Of a stretch of 10,065 nt of DNA, positions 5,692 to 10,065 are shown piece by piece. Under the pieces are notes generated by a model, which was not told the origin of the DNA, did no database searches, and worked only from the letters and a program-made list of their open reading frames with translations. How positions within the stretch are numbered: the stretch's first letter is position 1; the number at the start of each line of letters is the position of its first letter. The stretch comes from an uncultured Clostridia bacterium (lineage in GTDB: Bacteria > Bacillota > Clostridia > Oscillospirales > Acutalibacteraceae). Where the stretch lies: contig CALFPM010000161.1 of assembly GCA_937919155.1 (NCBI GenBank), forward strand, positions 1-10,065, in the 5' to 3' direction. Made by a program: the position numbers and the translations under genes.

Positions 5692-7664
5692 TTTATCATC
5701 TCATTGAATTCTTCTTCCGTGAGGATTGTTACACCCAACTGCTGTGCCTTGACAAGCTTGCTGCCTGCCTCCTCACCAGCAAGCACATAGCTTGTCTTTT
5801 TGGAAACGGAAGATGCGGTTTTTCCGCCGAACTTTTCTATTATTTCACTTGCTTCGTTGCGTGAATAGGTGGGCAAAGTACCTGTCAGCACAAAAGTTTT
5901 GCCCTCAAAGCGGTTGTCAACAGTCTCTTTCTGCGAAACCATATTGACACCGTAAGCCGAAAGAGCTTCAATCTCTTTCCTTGACTGCTCAAGCGCAAAG
6001 AAATCCGCAACGCTCTGTGCCATAATTGCACCGAAGCCTTCAATGGAAGTGAGCGCATCCATATCCGCATTCATAATGTTTTCCATGGTGCCGAAATGGT
6101 CGGCAAGAATTTTGCCCGCTTTCTGTCCGACATGGCGGATACCCAAGGCAAAAACAAGCTTTGAAAGGTCATTTTTCTTTGAATTTTCAACCGCATCAAC
6201 AAGATTCTGCGATGACTTATCCTTGAAGCCTTCAAGGGTCATAAAGTCCTCTTTCTTGAGGGTGTAAATTTCGCTCGCTTTGGTCAGAAGTCCGTTTGAA
6301 ACAAGCTTTTCAAGCACGGCATCGCCCATACCCTCGATATCCATTGCATCTCGGGAACAGAAGTGAATAAGATTGCGAAGAAGCTGTGCAGGACATTCGG
6401 GATTGACACATCTTACCGCCGCTTCATCCTCTTCGCGGATAACATTTGCACCGCAGGAAGGACAAGCAGAAGGCAAAGTGAACTTTTCACTGTTTTCTGC
6501 ATGAGATACAACTCTGATTACCTCGGGAATGATATCGCCCGCCTTGCGGATAACAACTCTGTCTCCGAGTCTGATATCTTTTTCATCAATAAAATCCTGA
6601 TTATGAAGAGTTGCCCTTGAAACCGTTGAGCCTGCAACAAGCACGGGCTCAAACACGGCTGTAGGAGTCAGGACACCCGTTCTGCCCACGGCAACCTCAA
6701 TGTCAACAACTGTTGTTTCCTTTTCTTCAGGAGGATATTTGAACGCAAGCGCCCATCGGGGGAATTTGGCGGTGCTTCCGATTTCCGCACGCTGAGCGAA
6801 AGAATCTGTTTTGATAACCGCACCGTCAATATCAAAAGGAAGTGATGAACGGATTCCGCCGATTCTGTCAAGCTCTGCAAGCACACCATCAACAGTTGAA
6901 AATTTATTATAGAACGGAATGGTTTTGAATCCGAGAGTTTTGAGATAATCTATCGACTGCTTATGCCCTGTTATATTTCCGCCTTCAATACGCTGAATAT
7001 TGAAAACGAAGATATCCAGACCTCTTGTGGCGGTAATTTTCGGGTTTTTCTGGCGCAACGAACCTGCGGCAGCATTACGGGGATTTTTGAAAGTTTTCTC
7101 GCCGTTTTGCTCCTGCTCCTCAACAAGTGCGGCAAAAACCTTTTTGGGCATATAAACCTCGCCCCTGACCTCAATTGTCACATCTTCTTTGAGGCGCAGA
7201 GGAATTGAATTAACGGTGCGCAGGTTTGCGGTAACATCCTCACCCACATTGCCGTCACCACGGGTTGAGCCTCTCACAAAAACACCGTTTTCATACTCAA
7301 GAGCAACGGAAAGTCCGTCAATTTTGGGTTCAACAACATATTCAGCCGAGTCAAAGACAGCCTTTACCCTTGAATCAAAAGCACGGACTTCTTCAATGCT
7401 GAATGCATCCTGCAGGCTCTCAAGAGGCACGGAATGAACAACAGGCTCAAACATACCGTCTGCACTTCCGCCTACACGCTGTGTGGGCGAATCAGGGGTT
7501 ATAAGCTCGGGATATTCCTTTTCAATTGCTGCAAGCTCTCGCTGAAGCATATCGTATTCATAATCCCCTATTTCGGGGTTATCTTCAACATAATATTTAT
7601 GGCTGTGATAATTGAGCAAATCGCGAAGCTCCTTTGCTCTTGCCTTTGCGGATTCGAAATTCAT
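5688..7664 (-). CDS. ligA: NAD-dependent DNA ligase
   Basis: 658 residues, the usual LigA length. It seals nicks during replication and repair, using NAD+ as AMP donor. Domain Ia carries YHSHKYYVEDNPEIGDYEYD, the NAD-binding tyrosines. The adenylation domain has KIDG with the AMP-accepting Lys114. SLRQKNP lies about 90 residues further on, and the OB fold follows near VAVGRTGVLTP. The zinc finger is CPSC...C...C (Cys401, 404, 419, 424). HhH repeats (about 440-560) contain GIRHVG. A C-terminal BRCT domain spans about 583-658. The start is ATG 7664, with AGAGGAAG (7671-7678) 6 bases upstream. The in-frame ATG at 7694 would put ten unconserved residues ahead and lies upstream of the predicted transcript start (about 7688). 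Cotranscribed with the overlapping GcvH-like gene. Confidence 0.98.
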   Translation of the reverse strand: MNFESAKARAKELRDLLNYHSHKYYVEDNPEIGDYEYDMLQRELAAIEKEYPELITPDSPTQRVGGSADGMFEPVVHSVPLESLQDAFSIEEVRAFDSRVKAVFDSAEYVVEPKIDGLSVALEYENGVFVRGSTRGDGNVGEDVTANLRTVNSIPLRLKEDVTIEVRGEVYMPKKVFAALVEEQEQNGEKTFKNPRNAAAGSLRQKNPKITATRGLDIFVFNIQRIEGGNITGHKQSIDYLKTLGFKTIPFYNKFSTVDGVLAELDRIGGIRSSLPFDIDGAVIKTDSFAQRAEIGSTAKFPRWALAFKYPPEEKETTVVDIEVAVGRTGVLTPTAVFEPVLVAGSTVSRATLHNQDFIDEKDIRLGDRVVIRKAGDIIPEVIRVVSHAENSEKFTLPSACPSCGANVIREEDEAAVRCVNPECPAQLLRNLIHFCSRDAMDIEGMGDAVLEKLVSNGLLTKASEIYTLKKEDFMTLEGFKDKSSQNLVDAVENSKKNDLSKLVFALGIRHVGQKAGKILADHFGTMENIMNADMDALTSIEGFGAIMAQSVADFFALEQSRKEIEALSAYGVNMVSQKETVDNRFEGKTFVLTGTLPTYSRNEASEIIEKFGGKTASSVSKKTSYVLAGEEAGSKLVKAQQLGVTILTEEEFNEMIK

Positions 7665-7694
7665 AAAAAACTTCCTCTGTATTTTGATAATCAT

Positions 7695-7723
7695 ATTATA
7701 TCAATTCTGCGATGCAAAATCAA
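7695..7723 (-). promoter_or_regulatory. Sigma-A promoter of ligA
   Basis: TTGATT (7723-7718), 17-base spacer, TATAAT (7700-7695) on the - strand, between the yunB stop and ligA. It makes ligA and the GcvH-like gene a transcription unit separate from yunB, although no yunB terminator is visible. Confidence 0.8.
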
Positions 7724-7730
7724 TAAAAAT

Positions 7731-8360
7731 CTATTCAACCATAACATCAGGCACTGTGCCGACTATAACTGTCTGCGCCACACAAAAAGAGGTTGAAATA
7801 TTCTTTGTTATCCGCCTGCCCGACATAGTTGCAATAACCTGCGTATCCAGATTGAGCATAACACTGTGCTGAGTCTGATTGATGCCTGCACTTTCAAAAA
7901 CATTGCTGAAATCAGATCGGGTAGACGATGACATTTTTATTTTGACGTCAATGCACGGCCCCCAACCCGAAAAGAAAACAACACCCGTTGCACTGCCCAA
8001 CGGCACGGTGACGGTTATTTTTTCATTTTTCACAAAAGCATCGTCAACGGCATTTGTCACCTGCGATTTAAAAAGGTTCATTTTGACGATATCCGTTGTT
8101 ATTCCCGTGATTGAACCGTTTTCATTGCGGCTGATTTCCACTATATCCGAATACGACACACCTTTTTGAAAAAGAGTTTTTTCAACCGCAGCGTTTATTG
8201 TTTTGGCGGCATATGCCTGCGCCTCAAGCGCTGCAAGTTCATAGATTGACGGACGCAGTTTCGCATCGGTTAAAAGAACACCTGTAAGTGCCGCGATTAA
8301 TATGCTCAGAATTCTGAAAAGCCATTTATTATTATGCCTGTAAAACCGCCTGCGTCCCAT
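7731..8360 (-). CDS. yunB: Sporulation protein YunB
   Basis: 209 residues, somewhat shorter than Bacillus YunB. A basic N-terminus (MGRRRFYRHNNK) precedes one membrane segment (about 13-30). The conserved LRPSIYELAALEAQAYAAKTINAAV (35-59) follows, and later IKMSSSTRSDFSNVFESAGINQTQHSVMLNLDTQV resembles the C-terminal domain shared by YunB proteins. In Bacillus the gene belongs to the sigma-E (mother-cell) regulon and is needed for normal sporulation; its molecular role is not settled. The protein is predicted to be anchored with its bulk outside the membrane. The start has AAAGGGTGA about 6 bases upstream. Its presence indicates a spore-forming ancestry. Confidence 0.88.
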   Translation of the reverse strand: MGRRRFYRHNNKWLFRILSILIAALTGVLLTDAKLRPSIYELAALEAQAYAAKTINAAVEKTLFQKGVSYSDIVEISRNENGSITGITTDIVKMNLFKSQVTNAVDDAFVKNEKITVTVPLGSATGVVFFSGWGPCIDVKIKMSSSTRSDFSNVFESAGINQTQHSVMLNLDTQVIATMSGRRITKNISTSFCVAQTVIVGTVPDVMVE

Positions 8361-8375
8361 AACATCACCCTTTGC

Positions 8376-8383
8376 ATTATATG
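8376..8383 (-). promoter_or_regulatory. Possible sigma-E-like -10 element of yunB
   Basis: CATATAAT on the - strand resembles the sigma-E -10 box (CATAnnnT), and the family is a sigma-E target in Bacillus. No convincing -35 element is seen at the right distance, so this is weak. The -35 position would fall in the inverted repeat at 8395-8413. Confidence 0.3.
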
Positions 8384-8394
8384 ATACACAGCCT

Positions 8395-8413
8395 GTGCAA
8401 AGTGCATTTGCAC
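8395..8413. repeat. Inverted repeat, candidate operator between yunB and the AcnX gene
   Basis: GTGCAAA-GTGCA-TTTGCAC: perfect 7-bp arms around 5 bases, with no following T-run, so it is not a terminator. It lies 45 bases before the AcnX -35 box and at the position of the yunB -35 region. A binding site for a dimeric regulator is the natural reading; the regulator is unknown. Confidence 0.4.
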
Positions 8414-8457
8414 CAAAAATCGATAAATAATATTTATTTGTTTTTTAATATTTTATG

Positions 8458-8486
8458 TTGAATTTATTCACATAAAGTGTTACAAT
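8458..8486 (+). promoter_or_regulatory. Sigma-A promoter of the aconitase-X gene
   Basis: TTGAAT (8458-8463), 17-base spacer, TACAAT (8481-8486), preceded by a very AT-rich stretch (8419-8457) that could act as an UP element. Predicted start is about 8492. Confidence 0.78.
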
Positions 8487-8516
8487 TAAAAAAAATTGCG
8501 AAAGGACAATGCAATT

Positions 8517-9758
8517 ATGGAATACAAAATGATTCTTACTCAGGAAGAGCAGGACATTCTCAACGGTTCCAAAGGCGAGGCAATGGCAAAGGTTATGAAA
8601 ACCCTTGTGCTTTACGGCGAAGCCTTCGGCGCAACAAAGATGGTTCCTGTTGAAAGCAAAATGGGTCACCTTGTTACAAGCTTCGGCCTCAAGGTTATGA
8701 AGCCTGTTTATGAGCTTATGGATAAGCTTATCGAGGGCGGCGCACTTTCACAGCAGAAGTTCTCTGTTGACCCCAAGCCCCTTGACCCTAAAGTTCCCGC
8801 AAACTTCCTTCAGAAGCTTATTTTCAACAAGTTCATGTACAGCATGCAGAACAGCTATGATGCTCAGCTTTCAAAGCTCGGTCTTATTGACGACAAGTCA
8901 TACACCTGCACATGCTACATGGACGAGGTTGGCAACGTTCCCAAGAAGGGCGAAGTTCTTTCATGGGCAGAGTCATCAGCTGTTGTTTACGCTAACTCCG
9001 TTCTCGGTGCACGCTGCAACAGAAACTCAGGTATCATCGAACTTTTCGGTTCAATCGTTGGCAGAGTTCCTTATTTCGGTCTTGTTACCGATGAAGGCAG
9101 AAAGGCTACATGGATTGTTGAAGTAAAGACAACCAAGAAGCCCGAAGCTCAGATTCTCGGCTCAGCTATCGGCATGAAAGTAATGGAAGATGTTCCTTAC
9201 ATCAAGGGTCTTGACAAGTGGATCGGCACAGAGCTTGACGGCGACACCAAGGCTTACCTCAAGGACTTCGGTGCAGCTACAGCATCAAACGGTGCCGTTG
9301 GTCTTTATCACGTTGCAAACCTTACTCCCGAAGCAGTTGAAATGGGCGAAAGCATCATCGCAGAGGATGCACAGGTTTATGTTGTTGACGATGCAGAACT
9401 TGAAAGAGTTCAGGCTAACTACCCCGTAATGTGGAAAGACAAGGATGCAACTCCCAAGCTTTGCTTCGTTGGTTGCCCCCACCTTTCACATGCTCAGCTT
9501 ATTGAGTGGACAGACAACGTTGTTGCAGGTCTTAAGAAGAACGGTCTCAAGAAGGTTGATCTTGGGATCACGGATCTCAAACTGTGTGGTGTGAACTGCA
9601 ACTGCAAGTCCGCCAACGCCGGAATCAAGATAGTATCTTACAACCGCTCTCTGGCGCTTTTCGTCAAATTTGCGGTTTTCGTCAAGTGCAAGGGGGGGTG
9701 CGGGGATGATTGTGCCTTCGTGAAGTTTTTGAAGGGCTTTTTCGTGTCTAGTCATTAG
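8517..9758 (+). CDS. Aconitase X (AcnX, DUF521) large subunit, C-terminus lost at a junction near 9557
   Basis: Family homology covers residues 1 to about 347. MILTQEEQDILNGSKGEAMAKVMKTLVLYGEAFGA (5-39) is the family start. YTCTCYMDEVGNVPKKGEVLSWAESSAVVYANSVLGARCNRN (129-170) is the core motif block, and CFVGCPHLSHAQL (316-328) is the late motif. Characterised bacterial AcnX enzymes dehydrate cis-3-hydroxy-L-proline, and archaeal ones dehydrate mevalonate 5-phosphate; both use a metal or Fe-S centre and need a small swivelling subunit (DUF126), which is not in this window. After KKNGLKKV the frame reads antisense through a dihydrodipicolinate-synthase gene until TAG at 9756, so the last ~65 residues are not AcnX and the family's C-terminal Cys-containing segment is missing. 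The start is ATG 8517, with AAAGGA (8501-8506) ahead; a TTG at 8496 is too close to the predicted transcript start. Confidence 0.85.
   Translation: MEYKMILTQEEQDILNGSKGEAMAKVMKTLVLYGEAFGATKMVPVESKMGHLVTSFGLKVMKPVYELMDKLIEGGALSQQKFSVDPKPLDPKVPANFLQKLIFNKFMYSMQNSYDAQLSKLGLIDDKSYTCTCYMDEVGNVPKKGEVLSWAESSAVVYANSVLGARCNRNSGIIELFGSIVGRVPYFGLVTDEGRKATWIVEVKTTKKPEAQILGSAIGMKVMEDVPYIKGLDKWIGTELDGDTKAYLKDFGAATASNGAVGLYHVANLTPEAVEMGESIIAEDAQVYVVDDAELERVQANYPVMWKDKDATPKLCFVGCPHLSHAQLIEWTDNVVAGLKKNGLKKVDLGITDLKLCGVNCNCKSANAGIKIVSYNRSLALFVKFAVFVKCKGGCGDDCAFVKFLKGFFVSSH
9545..9570. other. Junction: AcnX sequence meets a reversed DHDPS-family gene
   Basis: Up to about 9555 the + strand reads AcnX. From about 9558 the - strand reads a DHDPS-family N-terminus (FEIRDPKI). 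The crossover falls in a patch with three GATC words (9558-9576). Each gene loses its remaining part at this point in head-to-head orientation. Confidence 0.75.
9558..9755 (-). pseudogene. N-terminal fragment of a dihydrodipicolinate-synthase-family protein
   Basis: About 66 residues are recognisable: LHEGTIIPAPPLALDENRKFDEKRQRAVVRYYLDSGVGGLAVAVHTTQFEIRDPKI. This is the N-terminal strand/helix portion of a DapA-superfamily (aldolase/lyase TIM-barrel) subgroup. After residue 66 the frame runs antisense into AcnX and stops at 9486-9488. The catalytic lysine, which lies much further on in the family, is absent. ATG 9755 has a strong ribosome site AAAGGAAAGG (9765-9774) and overlaps the preceding TAA (TAATG). 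Base composition resembles the AcnX gene more than the upstream gene. The substrate of this subgroup cannot be told. The loss most likely reflects a chimeric joint rather than natural decay. Confidence 0.75.
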
Positions 9759-9950
9759 TAGTTACCTTTCCTTTCTTCAAAGTGAGTGGGCTTGCCCAGC
9801 TGGCGGCCGCCGGCGAGCACCCATTCGGCCTGCTTCTCGATCATCTCGTCCAGGCCCATGTCCGGGTAGCCGTAGTTGCGGATGCACTTGGAGGCATTGC
9901 ACAGGATGCCGCGCTCGCCCTCTTCGCCCTCGAAGATGGGCTCCTTGCCC
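9755..9950 (-). pseudogene. C-terminal fragment of an NAD-dependent epimerase/dehydratase family protein
   Basis: The last ~60 residues read KEPIFEGEEGERG, NASKCIRNYGYPDMGLDEM, IEKQAEWVLAGGRQLGKPTHFEERKGNY. The ending WV-GG-LGKPTHFE is characteristic, as I remember it, of short-chain NAD(P) epimerase-like proteins encoded next to DHDPS-family genes. The Rossmann N-terminal half is absent: in frame upstream the sequence becomes CoaX-like. GC is about 66% (9781-10020), versus about 37% in 9721-9780. The stop overlaps the DHDPS-like start by one base (TAATG), which fits a natural operon order on this strand. Confidence 0.6.
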
Positions 9951-10065
9951 AGGAGCTTGCGGATGGCCGTCCGGACGGAGTTGAGGACCTGGGGGACCAC
10001 GGAGGCGATGATGACGCCCTCAATGGTCTCCAGACCGATGCCATAAATTTCAAAGAGGGTCTTCA
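9935..10065 (-). pseudogene. coaX: Internal fragment of type III pantothenate kinase, fused in frame to the epimerase fragment
   Basis: Read from the window edge, the frame gives KTLFEIYGIGLETIEGVIIASVVPQVLNSVRTAIRKLLGKEPI. This matches the CoaX segment of about residues 45-85 (IEGVIISSVVP followed by an amphipathic helix and P-hv-V). CoaX makes 4'-phosphopantothenate, the first step to coenzyme A. The expected VVGPG continuation is replaced by FEGEEGERG of the epimerase. The joint falls at a word plausible for both families (LLGKEPI). The gene continues beyond the right edge. Confidence 0.6.

Noticed and set aside
7665..7694. Upstream ATG giving ligA ten extra residues
   Set aside because: Transcript start predicted at about 7688, and AGAGGAAG is ideally placed for ATG 7664, where LigA homology begins.
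8496..8516. TTG start for the AcnX gene
   Set aside because: No ribosome site ahead of it and only about 4 bases from the predicted transcript start; AAAGGA fits ATG 8517.
9558..9758. Cysteine-rich C-terminal tail of the AcnX frame (LCGVNCNCKSANAG...KCKGGCGDDC), which looks like a metal-binding extension
   Set aside because: It is the antisense of a clear DHDPS-family N-terminus with its own ribosome-binding site; the cysteines are a by-product of the reverse frame.
9841..10053. GC-rich - strand frame rich in Ser/Arg/Pro
   Set aside because: Typical third-position shadow in high-GC DNA; the alternative phase carries the CoaX and epimerase motifs.
1..10065. CRISPR arrays, insertion sequences, tRNA genes, phage or defence cassettes
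   Set aside because: No spaced direct repeats, transposase motifs, tRNA cloverleaf or defence-protein signatures were seen on either strand by reading.

Overview
The window looks like chromosomal DNA from a low-to-mid GC, endospore-lineage Firmicute, most likely an uncultured gut clostridium of the Ruminococcaceae/Oscillospiraceae type. The reasons are a Phe T-box leader in front of pheST, a YunB sporulation protein, strong sigma-A promoters with AAGGAGG-like ribosome sites, and the tail of a clostridial-type GH3 beta-glycosidase with inverted domain order. The taxonomic call is inference; no rRNA or tRNA gene is present.

Layout, left to right. (1) 3-716, + strand: 3' end of a GC-richer GH3 glycosidase gene, closed by a bidirectional terminator (721-755). 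(2) 755-4509, - strand: promoter, Phe-specific T-box riboswitch, pheS and pheT, i.e. both subunits of phenylalanyl-tRNA synthetase under tRNA-Phe-sensing attenuation. (3) 4528-5367: a noticeably AT-rich two-gene islet, a small secreted protein (-) and a 66-residue Cro/CI-type regulator (+). They are fired back to back from two near-consensus promoters whose -35 boxes overlap, with a perfect palindrome beside them. (4) 5341-7723, - strand: promoter, ligA (NAD-dependent DNA ligase) and, overlapping it by ATGA, a GcvH-like protein that lacks the lipoyl lysine. (5) 7731-8360, - strand: yunB, a sporulation gene. (6) 8458-9758, + strand: promoter and large-subunit gene of an aconitase-X family dehydratase, which runs out of family homology near 9557.

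The right end (about 9557-10065) is not coherent. In the space of 500 bases the + strand AcnX gene loses its C-terminus and meets, head to head, the N-terminus of a dihydrodipicolinate-synthase-family gene. That gene is preceded by the C-terminus of an NAD-dependent epimerase/dehydratase at about 66% GC, which in turn is fused in frame to an internal piece of a type III pantothenate kinase (CoaX). The parts join at short shared sequence words. I read this as a chimeric end (assembly or amplification artefact, or less likely a genuine rearrangement), and the genes there should not be treated as intact.

How the genes relate: pheST/T-box and ligA are housekeeping information-processing genes, and yunB is sporulation. 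The most unusual features are the lysine-less GcvH-like protein translationally coupled to ligA and the AT-rich regulator/secreted-protein pair with interlocked promoters. I see no CRISPR array, insertion sequence, tRNA or complete defence system.
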